Of a stretch of DNA of 64,000 nt, positions 1 to 10,033 are shown in pieces. The stretch is from Pseudomonas frederiksbergensis (GTDB lineage Bacteria > Pseudomonadota > Gammaproteobacteria > Pseudomonadales > Pseudomonadaceae): NCBI RefSeq assembly GCF_017114915.1, contig NZ_JAAUOE010000015.1, positions 35,658-99,657 on the forward strand. The letters are read 5' to 3'. The notes under the pieces were generated by a model. The model was not told the DNA's origin, did not search any database, and worked only from the letters and a program-made list of their open reading frames with translations. Position numbers and translations under genes: made by a program. Every line of letters starts with the position of its first letter. The first letter of the stretch is position 1.

Positions 1-2
1 GT

Positions 3-521
3 CTGGTGCTGGTGGTGGTGGCAATGTTTGTCTTCGGCTTTGCCCTGGTGCCGATCTACGACGTGATGTGCAAGGCGTTCGGCATCAACGGCAAAACCGC
101 CGGGCAGTATGAAGGCGAGCAGACGGTCGACGCCTCGCGGCAGGTTCGCGTGCAGTTTCTGTCGACCAACGCCGCCGGCATGACTTGGGACTTCTACCCC
201 AAGACAGATGAGCTGACCGCGCACCCCGGGGCGGTGAACGAGATGATTTTTATCGCCCACAACCCCACCGACCGGCCGATGAGCGCCCAGGCGGTGCCGA
301 GTATCGCGCCGAGTAATGCCGCTGCGTACTTCCACAAGACCGAATGTTTCTGCTTTACCCAGCAAGTGCTGCAGCCCGGTCAACGCATCGAGATGCCGGT
401 ACGGTTCATCGTTGACCGCGACATGCCCAAGGAAGTGAAGCACCTGACGCTGTCCTACACGCTGTTCGATATCACCGCACGTCATCCGCCCGTGGCTGTA
501 GCAGCCAACACTGGCGGTTAG
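3..521 (+). CDS. ctaG: Cytochrome c oxidase assembly protein CtaG/Cox11 (5' end outside window)
   Basis: Cox11 delivers copper to the CuB site of cytochrome c oxidase subunit I. It is anchored in the inner membrane with its copper domain in the periplasm. The reading frame is already open at the window edge, so the true start lies upstream; 172 residues are visible. They begin inside the membrane anchor and include the CFCF copper-binding motif (about bases 346-357) and the conserved FIVDRDMPKE region near the C-terminus. Subunit III follows 33 bases later, matching the usual cox operon. Family assignment is secure; only the start is missing. Confidence 0.95.
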   Translation: MVLVVVAMFVFGFALVPIYDVMCKAFGINGKTAGQYEGEQTVDASRQVRVQFLSTNAAGMTWDFYPKTDELTAHPGAVNEMIFIAHNPTDRPMSAQAVPSIAPSNAAAYFHKTECFCFTQQVLQPGQRIEMPVRFIVDRDMPKEVKHLTLSYTLFDITARHPPVAVAANTGG

Positions 522-554
522 GCGTTAAAGCGTGCCCGATAAGGAGAACAATAA

Positions 555-1442
555 ATGGCAACTCATGAACATTATTACGTTCCAGCCCAGAGCAAATGGC
601 CGATCATCGCCACGATCGGCATGCTGGTCACGGTGTTCGGCCTGGGCACCTGGTTCAACGACCTGAGGGCTGCGCGACCGGAGTCCCATGGCCCGCTGAT
701 CTTTTTCGTCGGCGGGCTGCTGCTGGCCTACATGCTGTTCGGCTGGTTCGGGACGGTGATAAAGGAAAGTCGCGCGGGGTTGTACAGCCCGCAACTCGAT
801 CGCTCGTTCCGCTGGGGCATGAGCTGGTTCATTTTCTCGGAGGTGATGTTTTTCATCGCCTTTTTCGGAGCACTGTTTTATGTGCGCAACATCGCCGGCC
901 CGGCACTGGGCGGTGAAGGCACCAAAGGCCTCGCTCATATGCTGTGGCCGACGTTCGAGTTCACCTGGCCGCTGCTGAACAACCCGGACCCGAAACTTTT
1001 TCCCCCACCCAAGGAAGTCATCGGTCCCTGGGGCTTACCGCTGCTCAACACTGTGATTCTGGTGAGCTCCAGCGTCACCATCACGATTGCTCACCACGCC
1101 TTGAAGAAAGGCCATCGCGGCGCACTGAAAATCTGGCTGGCGCTGACCGTGTTGCTCGGCTGCACGTTCCTCGGTTTCCAGGCCGAAGAATACCTGCATG
1201 CCTATCGCGAGCTCGGCCTGACCCTGGGCTCCGGCATCTACGGTGCAACGTTCTTCATGCTCACCGGTTTCCATGGCGCCCACGTGACCATCGGCACCAT
1301 CATCCTGTTCGTGATGCTGATGCGCATCCTGCGCGGGCACTTCGATGCCGACCACCATTTCGGCTTCGAGGCGGCGGCCTGGTACTGGCACTTCGTGGAT
1401 GTGGTGTGGATCGGTCTGTTCGTTTTCGTCTACGTGATCTGA
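555..1442 (+). CDS. coxC: Cytochrome c oxidase subunit III
   Basis: Integral membrane subunit III of the aa3-type oxidase, which stabilises the catalytic core and the proton route. The 295 residues carry seven hydrophobic segments, the FSEVMFFIAFF stretch and the GFHGAHVTIG motif typical of the family, and end with WYWHFVDVVWIGLFV. The ATG is preceded by AAGGAG about nine bases upstream (541-546), which fixes the start. It lies between cox11 and a reverse-strand small membrane gene. Confidence 0.97.
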   Translation: MATHEHYYVPAQSKWPIIATIGMLVTVFGLGTWFNDLRAARPESHGPLIFFVGGLLLAYMLFGWFGTVIKESRAGLYSPQLDRSFRWGMSWFIFSEVMFFIAFFGALFYVRNIAGPALGGEGTKGLAHMLWPTFEFTWPLLNNPDPKLFPPPKEVIGPWGLPLLNTVILVSSSVTITIAHHALKKGHRGALKIWLALTVLLGCTFLGFQAEEYLHAYRELGLTLGSGIYGATFFMLTGFHGAHVTIGTIILFVMLMRILRGHFDADHHFGFEAAAWYWHFVDVVWIGLFVFVYVI

Positions 1443-1455
1443 GCCTTGGCTCTCA

Positions 1456-1659
1456 CTACCAAGGCGCGTGAGACACCAGCTGGCCGCTGAAAAAACCCCA
1501 GGCGATCAAGCCGACGGTGATGGCGGCCAACGCAACACGAACACTCAAGGCGATGACCAGGCGATTGGAGTGGCTGTCGTCCTTGACCAGAAAAAACAGG
1601 CCGCTGAACAGGCTGACAACCGTGGCAATCAGCATCAGGACGATAGCTGCTTTGAGCAT
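1456..1659 (-). CDS. DUF2909-type small twin-transmembrane protein
   Basis: A 67-residue protein with two hydrophobic helices (about residues 5-25 and 39-58) separated by a short charged loop containing KDDSHSNR. It resembles the DUF2909 family, which is found at this spot between subunit III and SURF1 in pseudomonad cox operons. It is read against the operon direction. Its function is unknown; the conserved position suggests a link to oxidase assembly, which is inference. Confidence 0.75.
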   Translation of the reverse strand: MLKAAIVLMLIATVVSLFSGLFFLVKDDSHSNRLVIALSVRVALAAITVGLIAWGFFSGQLVSHAPW

Positions 1660-1729
1660 GGTGACACTCCGGGGGACAGGCGATGCATTTGAGTATAGCT
1701 ATCGCAACGACCGACTTTCTGGCGACGCC

Positions 1730-2470
1730 ATGAAGCGCTTTCGGCCGGGCTTCGTGCCGACCCTCGCAGTCGCGGTGCTGCTGCCTTTACTGGTGTCGCT
1801 CGGCTTCTGGCAGTTGAGCCGGGGCGCGGAGAAAAGCACGCTGCTGCAAAGCTACGCCGAGCGCCGGGCGGCCGAACCGATGGCCAGCACCGAACTGCAA
1901 CACACTGCAGATCCGGCCTTCCGCCGGGTTCGCCTGCACGGCCGGTTCGATGCAGAACACAGCCTGCTGCTGGACAACCGGCAGCGCGACGGCAAGGTTG
2001 GGGTCGAGTTGCTGCAACCGTTTCAGGATCAGGCCACCGGCCTCTGGCTGCTGGTCAATCGCGGCTGGCTGCCGTGGCCGGACCGGCGCACACCGCCGTC
2101 ATTCACCACACCGACTGAGGCATTGAGTCTCGATGCCTGGGTCTATGTCTCCCCCGGCGCAACGTTCCAGTTGCACGCCGACCCCAACGCCACCACCTGG
2201 CCACAGCTGATCACCGCCGTTGAGCCGGCCAGGCTGTGGAAGGCGCTTGAGCGTGACGGTTTCGCCTACGAATTACGCGCGCAAAGCGGCCCCGCAACCT
2301 ACCGGGCCGATTGGCCGGTGGTGGCTATAGGGCCGGAAAAACACCTGGCTTACGCCGTGCAGTGGTTCGCCCTGGCGATCGCGCTGTTCGGCCTTTATCT
2401 CTATCTCGGATGGCACAACGCAAAGGAGAACCATAATGGGAGCGGCCATGAATCCACCCGGCATGTCTGA
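1730..2470 (+). CDS. SURF1 family cytochrome oxidase biogenesis protein
   Basis: SURF1/Shy1 helps insert heme A into oxidase subunit I. The 246-residue product has an N-terminal helix, the GFWQLSRG motif after it, the LLLDNRQRDGKVG and LLVNRGWLP motifs, and a second membrane helix near the C-terminus (YAVQWFALAIALFGLYLYLG). The frame is open further upstream, but the start at 1730 puts the first helix directly at the N-terminus as in family members. The last 35 bases overlap the next gene in another frame, implying translational coupling. Confidence 0.93.
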   Translation: MKRFRPGFVPTLAVAVLLPLLVSLGFWQLSRGAEKSTLLQSYAERRAAEPMASTELQHTADPAFRRVRLHGRFDAEHSLLLDNRQRDGKVGVELLQPFQDQATGLWLLVNRGWLPWPDRRTPPSFTTPTEALSLDAWVYVSPGATFQLHADPNATTWPQLITAVEPARLWKALERDGFAYELRAQSGPATYRADWPVVAIGPEKHLAYAVQWFALAIALFGLYLYLGWHNAKENHNGSGHESTRHV

Positions 2471-3029
2471 AGCAAAAGCGCCGATCAATCGGCGGCGCGG
2501 GCGCTTGCAGTTGTTGCTGATCGTCCTGGGCGTGGTGGGTCCGATGATCCTCGCCACCGGCATGTACAAATTGCAGTTCTGGGTGCCGGAGGGCCGCAGT
2601 TATCACGGTGAACTGATCGGCAACGGCCAGACCCGCGCCGACATCGGCGTACAGGTACAAGAAGACCGCTGGCAATTGCTGGTGACAGCACCCAAGGACT
2701 GTTCAGTGGACTGCCAGCAGCTGGTTTATCTGGCGCGGCAGATCCAGATCGGCCTCGGACGCGATGCTGCCCGCGCCAGCCATGCGCTGGCCACCGCGCA
2801 ACCGCTCAACAGTGATTACGCGACTAAACTTCAACGCGAGTACCCGCAGTTGCAACGTTATTCATTGGACCTGTCGTCCTACACCAAAGGCGCCCAGAGC
2901 AATGACACGCCGCACCTGTGGATCATCGACCCTCACGGCAATCTGGTGCTGCGTTACGACCCGACGGTGAAGGGCAAGGACCTGCTCAACGACCTGCGCC
3001 ACCTGCTGAAACTGTCGAACATCGGATAA
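2436..3029 (+). CDS. Membrane-anchored SCO-like protein with a CxxxC motif
   Basis: A 197-residue protein with one membrane helix (about residues 24-45) and a soluble domain. The soluble domain has CSVDC at residues 89-93 and a C-terminal IIDPHGNLVLRYDP segment, both reminiscent of the thioredoxin-fold SCO family. No SCO-type histidine before the final strand is obvious, so copper binding is uncertain. The start at 2436 has AAGGAG upstream and lies inside the SURF1 gene. A thiol or copper-handling role in oxidase assembly is inferred from context; databases often call such genes hypothetical. Confidence 0.75.
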   Translation: MGAAMNPPGMSEAKAPINRRRGRLQLLLIVLGVVGPMILATGMYKLQFWVPEGRSYHGELIGNGQTRADIGVQVQEDRWQLLVTAPKDCSVDCQQLVYLARQIQIGLGRDAARASHALATAQPLNSDYATKLQREYPQLQRYSLDLSSYTKGAQSNDTPHLWIIDPHGNLVLRYDPTVKGKDLLNDLRHLLKLSNIG

Positions 3030-3039
3030 GGGCATCGAC

Positions 3040-4119
3040 ATGGCCAAACCTGGATTTCGCCTCGCGCTGTTTGCCACCTTGCTGGCACTGATTGTGGTGT
3101 TGCTCGGCGCTTACACACGCCTGACCCACGCCGGCCTCGGCTGCCCGGACTGGCCCGGCTGCTACGGTTTTATCAGCGTGCCGCAAAGCGAAGTCCAACT
3201 GGCTCATGCCGAACTGCATTTTCCAGACACTCCGGTGCAAGCTCACAAAGGCTGGAACGAAATGGTCCACCGCTACTTCGCCGGCACGCTGGGGCTGCTG
3301 ATCGCGGTGCTGGCGGGCCGTGCCTGGGTCCATCGTCATCATCCAGGACAGCCGGTGAAGTTGCCGTTGTTTATATTGGCGGTGGTGTTCGCCCAAGCGG
3401 CGTTCGGCATGTGGACGGTGACACTCAAGCTTTGGCCGCAAGTGGTCACCGGGCATTTGCTCGGCGGTTTTGCGACGTTGAGCCTGTTGTTTCTACTGAC
3501 CTTGCGCCTGTCCGGCGTGCTGCCGGCGCTGACCGTGCCTCGACGTTTACAGTACTGGGCAACCGCCGGCTTGCTGCTGGTGATCGGGCAGATCGCCCTC
3601 GGCGGCTGGGTCAGCTCCAATTACGCGGCGGTGGCCTGCATCGACTTTCCGACCTGCCATGGACAATGGCTGCCACCGGCTGATTTCGCCAACGGTTTTC
3701 ACCTGAGCCAACACATCGGGCCGAATTACCTGGGCGGGCAACTGGACAGCGATGCCCGCACCGCGATTCACCTGACTCACCGCATCGGCGCATTACTGGT
3801 CACCCTCGTTCTGCTCGGTCTGGCCTGGCAACTGAAGGTCGTCGGCATGACGCGCCTGGCCGCCATGGTGCTGATCGCCCTGGCCGCACAAATCACCCTG
3901 GGCATCAGCAACGTGGTGTTCCACTTGCCGCTGCCGGTGGCTGTCGCCCACAACGCCGGCGGTGCAGCGCTGCTGCTGACGATGGTGCTGGTCAACTATC
4001 ACGCGCGAACCAGCCTGGTTCGGGTCAAGCATCAGCCTCCTCGGCGCTGGCGTCTCAGCCTGCGTAAACACTCGGCCGGGCCCACCACAATAAAAGGAGA
4101 GATGCCATGGCGACTCTGA
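3040..4119 (+). CDS. ctaA: Heme A synthase (CtaA/COX15)
   Basis: Converts heme O to heme A by oxidising the C8 methyl group, in the inner membrane. The 359-residue protein has about eight membrane helices. The family landmarks [18 protein letters not shown] near the N-terminus, HRYFAGTLG, and the later [11 protein letters not shown] and [10 protein letters not shown] segments supply the conserved His residues. Its last 13 bases overlap the start of the heme O synthase gene, so the two enzymes of the pathway are coupled. Confidence 0.95.
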   Translation: MAKPGFRLALFATLLALIVVLLGAYTRLTHAGLGCPDWPGCYGFISVPQSEVQLAHAELHFPDTPVQAHKGWNEMVHRYFAGTLGLLIAVLAGRAWVHRHHPGQPVKLPLFILAVVFAQAAFGMWTVTLKLWPQVVTGHLLGGFATLSLLFLLTLRLSGVLPALTVPRRLQYWATAGLLLVIGQIALGGWVSSNYAAVACIDFPTCHGQWLPPADFANGFHLSQHIGPNYLGGQLDSDARTAIHLTHRIGALLVTLVLLGLAWQLKVVGMTRLAAMVLIALAAQITLGISNVVFHLPLPVAVAHNAGGAALLLTMVLVNYHARTSLVRVKHQPPRRWRLSLRKHSAGPTTIKGEMPWRL

Positions 4120-5006
4120 TCAGCGAACGTCACAGTCGGGCCATCTGGCGGGATTACCTGGAACTGACCAAGCCCAAAGTGGTGGTGCTGATGCTTATCA
4201 CCTCGCTGGTCGGCATGTTCCTCGCGACCCGCGCCGGAGTGCCATGGACGGTGCTGGTGTTCGGCAATCTGGGGATCGCCCTGTGTGCCGGCGGCGCGGC
4301 GGCGGTCAACCATGTGGTGGACCGGCGCATCGACGCGGTCATGGCCCGGACCCACAAACGGCCCTTGGCCGAGGGCCGGGTATCTCCGGCCGCCGCGCTG
4401 ACCTTCGCCCTGGTGCTGGCGGTGCTCGGCCAGGCCTTGCTGCTGACCTTCACCAACCCATTGACGGCATGGCTGACCCTTGCCTCCTTGCTCGGTTATG
4501 CCGTGGTCTACACCGGCTTCCTGAAACGCGCGACGCCGCAGAACATCGTCATCGGCGGCCTCGCCGGAGCCGCCCCGCCGCTGCTCGGCTGGACCGCCGC
4601 CACCGGTCATGTCAGCGCCGAACCGTTGCTGCTGGTGCTGATCATCTTCGCCTGGACCCCACCGCACTTCTGGGCGCTGGCGATTCACCGCAAGGAGGAA
4701 TACGCCAAGGCTGACATTCCGATGCTGCCGGTGACCCATGGCGAGCACTACACCAAAGTCCACATCCTGCTTTATACCTTTGCGTTGCTGGCCGTCAGCC
4801 TGATGCCCTACGTGATCCACATGAGCGGCGTGCTCTACCTGATTTGTGCCCTCCTACTTGGCGCGAGGTTTCTGCAATGGGCCGTGGTGCTGTACCGTGG
4901 CACTCGGCCGCACGCGGCGATCAACACGTTCAAGTACTCTATTTACTACTTGTTCCTGTTGTTTATCGCGCTGCTCGTAGACCACTACTTACTGTTGATC
5001 CTATGA
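4107..5006 (+). CDS. cyoE: Protoheme IX farnesyltransferase (heme O synthase)
   Basis: Adds a farnesyl group to protoheme to make heme O, the substrate of CtaA just upstream. The 299-residue multi-spanning protein shows the prenyltransferase motif NHVVDRRID (NxxxDxxxD form) and the later [11 protein letters not shown] segment with the second Asp-containing loop. AAAAGGAGAG precedes the ATG. The stop overlaps the SCO1 start as ATGA. The gene is also called ctaB. Confidence 0.96.
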   Translation: MATLISERHSRAIWRDYLELTKPKVVVLMLITSLVGMFLATRAGVPWTVLVFGNLGIALCAGGAAAVNHVVDRRIDAVMARTHKRPLAEGRVSPAAALTFALVLAVLGQALLLTFTNPLTAWLTLASLLGYAVVYTGFLKRATPQNIVIGGLAGAAPPLLGWTAATGHVSAEPLLLVLIIFAWTPPHFWALAIHRKEEYAKADIPMLPVTHGEHYTKVHILLYTFALLAVSLMPYVIHMSGVLYLICALLLGARFLQWAVVLYRGTRPHAAINTFKYSIYYLFLLFIALLVDHYLLLIL

Positions 5007-5638
5007 CTCGAACCCAGAAAACCGTCTTCATTCTTGTCGCCCTGATCGCGCTGATCCTGGGCCTGACCGTCAATAAAGTACTGACCGGGAAAAACCAGGG
5101 CGACCCGACGGCGCTGATCGACGCGGGGATCATCCTGTTGCCCCAAAGCCGTCACCTGCCGGACGTGAAGATGACCGACCAAGACGGCAAGCCGGTGGCG
5201 GTCAACGAACTGAAAGGCAAATGGAGTTTGCTGTTCTTCGGCTACACCTTCTGCCCGGACATTTGCCCGACCACCCTCGCCCAGTTGCGGCAGATCAAGA
5301 GTGAACTGCCGGCGGAGGCAGTGGATAAGTTGCAGATCGTCCTGGTCAGCGTCGACCCGAACCGCGACACGCCCAAGCAACTCAAGCAATACCTGGGCTA
5401 CTTCGATCCGCAATTCATCGGGCTGACCGCGTCCTCGGTCGAAGACATCCAGAAACTGGCCAATGCGGTGAGCATTCCATTCATTCCGGCGGACACCAGC
5501 AAACCCAACTACACCGTCGACCACAGCGGCAACCTCGCGGTGATCGGCCCGGACGGGACTCAGCGCGGGTTCATTCGCGCGCCGTTGAACAACCAGAAAC
5601 TGGTGGCCCAGTTGCCGGTGATGCTCAATCGCCAATAA
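5003..5638 (+). CDS. SCO1/SenC copper chaperone
   Basis: A membrane-tethered thioredoxin-fold chaperone that delivers copper to the CuA centre of oxidase subunit II. The 211-residue protein has an N-terminal helix, the copper-ligand motif CPDICPTT, the [10 protein letters not shown] segment, and the downstream VDHSG that supplies the His ligand. The start at 5003 overlaps the cyoE stop and places the anchor helix at the N-terminus; a longer upstream frame is not needed. It closes the oxidase operon and is followed by a strong terminator. Confidence 0.95.
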   Translation: MTRTQKTVFILVALIALILGLTVNKVLTGKNQGDPTALIDAGIILLPQSRHLPDVKMTDQDGKPVAVNELKGKWSLLFFGYTFCPDICPTTLAQLRQIKSELPAEAVDKLQIVLVSVDPNRDTPKQLKQYLGYFDPQFIGLTASSVEDIQKLANAVSIPFIPADTSKPNYTVDHSGNLAVIGPDGTQRGFIRAPLNNQKLVAQLPVMLNRQ

Positions 5639-5663
5639 GCACCACAGGGTCCGTGTTTCAGAC

Positions 5664-5699
5664 GCAAAAAAGGGGCGCATTCGATGCGCCCCTTTTTCG
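5664..5699 (+). terminator. Rho-independent terminator of the cox operon
   Basis: A GGGGCGCA-TTCGA-TGCGCCCC hairpin flanked by an A-run on the left and a T-run on the right. It can work in both directions, between the SCO1 gene and the convergent metQ. Confidence 0.9.
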
Positions 5700-5712
5700 T
5701 TACGTCAGCCGA

Positions 5713-6486
5713 TCAGAACGCCGGTAATACCGCGCCTTTGTACTTCTCGGTGATGAATTTTTTGACTTCCGGGCTGTGCAGGGCAGCAACCAGTTTCTGC
5801 ATCGCGGCGCTGTCCTTGTCGTCCGGACGGGCCACGAGGATGTTCACGTACGGCGAGTCGCTGCCTTCGATGACCAGCGCATCCTTGGACGGATCGAGCT
5901 TGGCCTCCAGCGCGTAGTTGGTGTTGATCAGCGCCAGGTCGACCTGGGTCAGCACGCGCGGGATGGTCGCGGCTTCCAGTTCACGGAATTTCAGGTCCTT
6001 GGTGTTCTCGGTGATGTCCTTGACGGTCGACAGGATGTTGTTCGAATCCTTCAACTTGATCAGGCCCGCCTTCGCCAGCAGCAACAGCGCACGGCCGCCG
6101 TTGGTGGCGTCGTTCGGGATCACCACGTGGGCGCCGCCCGGCAGCTCTTCCAGTTTCTTGTACTTGCTGGAGTAAGCGCCCAGCGGTTCCAGGTGCACAC
6201 CGGCAACGCTGACAAGGTTAGTGCCCTTGGCCTTGTTGAACTCATCCAGGTACGGCTGGTGCTGGAAGAAGTTGGCGTCCAGGCGCTTCTCGGCCACCTG
6301 CACGTTCGGCTGAATGTAGTCGGTGAAGACTTTGACGTTCAGGTCCACGCCTTCTTTGGCCAGGGCCGGTTTAACGAACTCGAGGATTTCCGCGTGGGGC
6401 ACCGGAGTGGCCGCGACGGTCAGGGTGTCGGCAGCGTGGGCGGAAAAGGCTGCAACGGCAGCGAACGCGACGAGTAGTTTTTTCAT
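5713..6486 (-). CDS. metQ: Methionine ABC transporter substrate-binding protein
   Basis: Periplasmic D/L-methionine-binding component of the NlpA/MetQ family. The 257-residue protein has a signal peptide ending AHA-A. It then has the family segments VAATPVPHAEILEFVKP, FFQHQPYLDEFN and IPNDATNGGRALLLL. Many homologues are lipoproteins, but no lipobox Cys is present, so this one is predicted to be soluble in the periplasm. Last gene of metN-metI-metQ. Confidence 0.93.
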   Translation of the reverse strand: MKKLLVAFAAVAAFSAHAADTLTVAATPVPHAEILEFVKPALAKEGVDLNVKVFTDYIQPNVQVAEKRLDANFFQHQPYLDEFNKAKGTNLVSVAGVHLEPLGAYSSKYKKLEELPGGAHVVIPNDATNGGRALLLLAKAGLIKLKDSNNILSTVKDITENTKDLKFRELEAATIPRVLTQVDLALINTNYALEAKLDPSKDALVIEGSDSPYVNILVARPDDKDSAAMQKLVAALHSPEVKKFITEKYKGAVLPAF

Positions 6487-6564
6487 TCAGCTAACTCCTT
6501 GTGAGGCGCCCGTTTGGCGCCTGCCAGCGAATGGCCGGCTCATGTCTTAAGTGACGAAAACTGT

Positions 6565-7239
6565 TTATTTGCGGGAGAAATGAACCACCAGCTTGTCGCC
6601 GACGGTTTGCAACACTTGAACCAGCACCAGCAACAACACCACGGTGACCACCATCACATCGGTCTGGAAACGCTGATAACCGAAACGGATCGCCAGGTCG
6701 CCCAAGCCGCCAGCGCCGACCACACCGGCCATCGCTGTGTAGGACACCAGTGTAATCGCTGTCACCGTAATCGCCGCGAAGATGCCCGGACGGGCTTCCG
6801 GCAGCAAGGCGTTGGTGATGATCTGGCGGGTCGTCGCGCCCATGGCCTGGGTCGCCTCGATGATGCCGCGATCCACTTCACGCAGGGCGGTTTCCACCAA
6901 TCGAGCAAAGAACGGCGTGGCGCCCACCACCAGCGGCGGGATCGCACCGGCGACACCCAGGGAGGTGCCGGTAATCAACACGGTGAACGGAATCATCACG
7001 ATCAGCAAAATGATGAACGGCAGCGAACGCAGAATGTTCACCACCAGCGACAGCATCGCGTAGACGCCTTTGGCTTCCAGCAACTGGCGCGGGCTGCACA
7101 GGAACAACAACACGCCCAACGGCAGGCCCAACAACACGGTGAACAACAGCGAACCGCCGAGCATCAGCAGGGTGTCGCCGGTGGCCAGCCAGATTTCGTA
7201 CCAGTCGATATTGGAAAAGAAACTCATCAGGACTTCCAT
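6565..7239 (-). CDS. metI: Methionine ABC transporter permease
   Basis: Inner-membrane permease of the MetNIQ importer. The 224 residues hold five hydrophobic segments and the EAA-like loop GIIEATQAMGATTRQIITNALLP that docks the ATPase. Its start overlaps the metN stop by one base, so the two are translationally coupled. The 78-base gap to metQ holds no obvious terminator. Confidence 0.94.
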   Translation of the reverse strand: MEVLMSFFSNIDWYEIWLATGDTLLMLGGSLLFTVLLGLPLGVLLFLCSPRQLLEAKGVYAMLSLVVNILRSLPFIILLIVMIPFTVLITGTSLGVAGAIPPLVVGATPFFARLVETALREVDRGIIEATQAMGATTRQIITNALLPEARPGIFAAITVTAITLVSYTAMAGVVGAGGLGDLAIRFGYQRFQTDVMVVTVVLLLVLVQVLQTVGDKLVVHFSRK

Positions 7240-8246
7240 CAGCGCAGCACCTCCATGTGGACATCAGCTGCGGTGAAGTGGGCGAACGCCGCGTCCATGT
7301 CGCCACCGGTGACGGCCAGGGTCAATTGGCCGTAGGGAACCTCTTTGATGCGATCGATACGACCGGCCAGGATGCTGTAGTCCACCCCCGTTTCCCGGGC
7401 GACGGTACCCAGCAACGGTGCGTAGGTCGCTTCGCCCTGGAAGGTCAGACGTACGATTCGGCCCGGTACATGAGCGAAGTCGTCGCGCTGCTCGCTTTCG
7501 TCGATCTGTTCGTCTTCCTGCACGAAGCGCTTGGTGGTCGGGTGCTTGGGATGCAGGAACACCTCGGCCACCGAGCCTTGCTCGACGATCACGCCGGCAT
7601 CCATCACTGCCACCTGATCACACACTCGACGGATCACGTCCATCTCGTGGGTGATCAGGACGATGGTCAGCTTCAGCTCGCGGTTGATCTCGGCCAACAA
7701 TTGCAAAACCGACGCCGTGGTCTGTGGGTCGAGGGCACTGGTGGCTTCATCGCACAGCAGAATTTTCGGCTTGGTCGCCAGAGCGCGGGCAATACCGACA
7801 CGCTGCTTCTGACCACCGGACAGTTGCGCCGGGTATTTTTTCGCATGGTCGGCCAGGCCAACCCGTGCCAGCAATTGCGCCACACGCTGGTCGATTTCGC
7901 TGCGCGACAGCTCACCGGCGAGGGTCAGCGGCAGCGCGACGTTGTCGGCCACGGTCTTGGACGCCAGCAAATTGAAGTGCTGGAAAATCATCCCGACCTG
8001 TTGACGGAAACGTCGCAGGCCATTGGCATCCAGCGCCGTGACTTCTTCACCATCGACGATGATCTTGCCGCCACTGGAATTTTCCAGGCGATTGATCAGA
8101 CGCAGCAGGGTACTTTTTCCCGCACCGGAATGGCCGATCAGGCCAAAGACCTGACCGTTCTCAATCGTCAGACTGGTCGGATGCAGGGCGGGAATATCCT
8201 TACCGGCGACGCGGTAAGTTTTGTGGACGTTTTGAAACTCGATCAC
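7239..8246 (-). CDS. metN: Methionine ABC transporter ATP-binding protein
   Basis: ATPase of the methionine importer. The 335-residue protein contains Walker [10 protein letters not shown], the signature [15 protein letters not shown] and Walker [14 protein letters not shown]. It also has the C-terminal NIL/ACT-like domain (about residues 260-335), which in E. coli MetN senses methionine and inhibits transport. First gene of the operon; no methionine riboswitch fold was recognised upstream. Confidence 0.95.
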   Translation of the reverse strand: MIEFQNVHKTYRVAGKDIPALHPTSLTIENGQVFGLIGHSGAGKSTLLRLINRLENSSGGKIIVDGEEVTALDANGLRRFRQQVGMIFQHFNLLASKTVADNVALPLTLAGELSRSEIDQRVAQLLARVGLADHAKKYPAQLSGGQKQRVGIARALATKPKILLCDEATSALDPQTTASVLQLLAEINRELKLTIVLITHEMDVIRRVCDQVAVMDAGVIVEQGSVAEVFLHPKHPTTKRFVQEDEQIDESEQRDDFAHVPGRIVRLTFQGEATYAPLLGTVARETGVDYSILAGRIDRIKEVPYGQLTLAVTGGDMDAAFAHFTAADVHMEVLR

Positions 8247-8425
8247 GTAGCGAACCTTGTGGGGCGCGTTAGAAAAGGATCAGCGGTTAGCCGGGCGCGC
8301 ATTTTAGCCTGTCCGTATAGAGGTTCTTAGCATTTATTTCGCCTTCAACCAGCGATTTGGCAATAAGGCGATCAAAGGTAGGAACCTGGGACCAAGGCAA
8401 TTGCGGCCAGATGCATCTAGAAAAG

Positions 8426-8488
8426 CAAAAGATCGCAGCCTGCGGTAACTCCTACACGGTCCAGAGCTGCCGCAGGCTGCGATCTTTT
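8426..8488. repeat. REP palindrome (AAAAGATCGCAGCCTGCGG type)
   Basis: Two near-perfect inverted arms, AAAAGATCGCAGCCTGCGG and its complement, separated by about 25 bases. The element sits between metN and the lipoprotein gene and ends two bases before that gene's stop codon, so it probably also acts as its terminator. A partial copy of the same family starts at 63928. Confidence 0.85.
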
Positions 8489-8490
8489 CT

Positions 8491-9207
8491 TTATGGCTTG
8501 CGAGGACTCAAAACCATCTGCGCCGGAATATTGCGCAGAATCTGTTTCTCCAGCTTCAGATCAAACCCCGAATCCAGCTTCTTCACCCGTTTGGTCAGCA
8601 ACGTGGCCAACCATGGGTAGTCCTGAGTACGGGGAACCTGAATGCTCACGTCGCACTGATAATTCACCACATCGGCGGCGATAGCATCAAGTTGACGACG
8701 AAGTTTGCTCATATCGGTGAGGTTCAATGCCACCGTCGTGCTTTCAGCCGTCGGGTCGATCACTTTGGCCTGCGGTTTGGCTTCGGCAGCCTTGAGGGCC
8801 GCTTCGGCTTTATCCAGTTCAGCCTTGCGTGCATGAACGATGGCATTGTTAACGCCACCGGTCAGCGCCGGGGCCTTGGGCATTAATACCCGGGCACGGC
8901 TGAGGGCAGTGGCCGCGGCATTCACATCACCTTTTTGCAACACGATCTGGCTGCGCAGCAAATAGGCTTCGGCCAATTGCCGCTGGTATTGCTCAAGGGA
9001 TTGATCGTTGGGCGACTCGGCCTGCAAGGCCGCCAATTGATCCTCGGCGGTGGCCAGCTCGCTGCTGGCCAGGCTTTGTTCCAGTTGTGCAATAGCCGTG
9101 GCCCGCGCATCGGGAGCCTCGGTGGCCGCCGGTGGCGTGCTTTGGCAAGCGCCCAGTAGCAGCGAAAATGCGACAAGGAGCAGATAACGGGAGGCGAACG
9201 GCTTCAT
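8491..9207 (-). CDS. Putative outer-membrane lipoprotein with TPR-like helices
   Basis: A 238-residue predicted lipoprotein with the signal peptide and lipobox LLLGAC. An Ala/Gln-rich helical region (about residues 35-165) resembles tetratricopeptide helices with coiled-coil character. A conserved-looking C-terminal domain follows. Its place between metN and znuB matches an uncharacterised gene at the same place in P. aeruginosa. Function unknown. Confidence 0.75.
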   Translation of the reverse strand: MKPFASRYLLLVAFSLLLGACQSTPPAATEAPDARATAIAQLEQSLASSELATAEDQLAALQAESPNDQSLEQYQRQLAEAYLLRSQIVLQKGDVNAAATALSRARVLMPKAPALTGGVNNAIVHARKAELDKAEAALKAAEAKPQAKVIDPTAESTTVALNLTDMSKLRRQLDAIAADVVNYQCDVSIQVPRTQDYPWLATLLTKRVKKLDSGFDLKLEKQILRNIPAQMVLSPRKP

Positions 9208-9244
9208 TCCTGCGACTCTCTATTTGCGCAAAAAACGAGCAAGT

Positions 9245-10033
9245 CTACACCCCTCGATGGGGCAGGACAAAACTCAGCAGAAACAGCACAGCGGCCGCCA
9301 CCACAATCGACGGGCCGGCCGGGGTGTCCTTGAACCAGGACAACGCCAGCCCGCCACACACCGCGAGCATACCCAGCAGGCTCGCGCCCAGTGCCATCTG
9401 CTCCGGCGAGCGGGCGTGACGCTGTGCCGCAGCCGCCGGAATAATCAGTAACGAAGTAATCAGCAACACGCCGACGATTTTCATCGCCACCGCGATCACC
9501 ACGGCGATCAGCAACATCAGGACCAGACGCAACGCCGCCACCGGCAAACCTTCCACCCTGGCCAGCTCTTCATGCACGGTGATCGCCAGCAAGGGTCGCC
9601 ACAGCGTGACAAGCAATACCAGCACCGCCGCGCTGCCGCCGAGGATCCAGGCCAGATCGGTCGGGCTGATCGCCAGCAGGTCGCCGAACAGATAGGCCAT
9701 CAGGTCGATCCGCACTTCATGCATGAAGCTTAGTACCACCAGCCCCAGAGAGAGCGTGCTCGGTGCGAGAATTCCCAACAGCGTGTCGGACGCCAATGGT
9801 TGCCGTTGTTGCAACGTCACCAGCAATACCGCCAGCAACAAGCAGCCTACAGTGACGGCCACGGTCGGGCTGACATCCAGCAGAAAGCCCAGCGCCACGC
9901 CGAGCAGTGCGGCGTGGGACAGGGTATCGCCGAAATAAGCCATGCGCCGCCAGACCACGAACGAACCCAGCGGGCCCGCGACCAGCGCCAGGGCCAGGCC
10001 TGCAAGCAGGGCGAAGAGCAGAAAATCAGCCAT
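9245..10033 (-). CDS. znuB: Zinc ABC transporter permease
   Basis: Inner-membrane permease of the high-affinity Zn importer. The 262 residues contain about eight hydrophobic helices, with the family segments [19 protein letters not shown] near the N-terminus and VVGVLL-type helices later. The start at 10033 overlaps the znuC end by eight bases; a longer upstream frame would run deep into znuC and is rejected. Confidence 0.94.
   Translation of the reverse strand: MADFLLFALLAGLALALVAGPLGSFVVWRRMAYFGDTLSHAALLGVALGFLLDVSPTVAVTVGCLLLAVLLVTLQQRQPLASDTLLGILAPSTLSLGLVVLSFMHEVRIDLMAYLFGDLLAISPTDLAWILGGSAAVLVLLVTLWRPLLAITVHEELARVEGLPVAALRLVLMLLIAVVIAVAMKIVGVLLITSLLIIPAAAAQRHARSPEQMALGASLLGMLAVCGGLALSWFKDTPAGPSIVVAAAVLFLLSFVLPHRGV

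Noticed and set aside
8247..8425. SAM or methionine riboswitch before metN
   Set aside because: No matching multi-stem junction or conserved core was found; only an ordinary promoter-sized gap.
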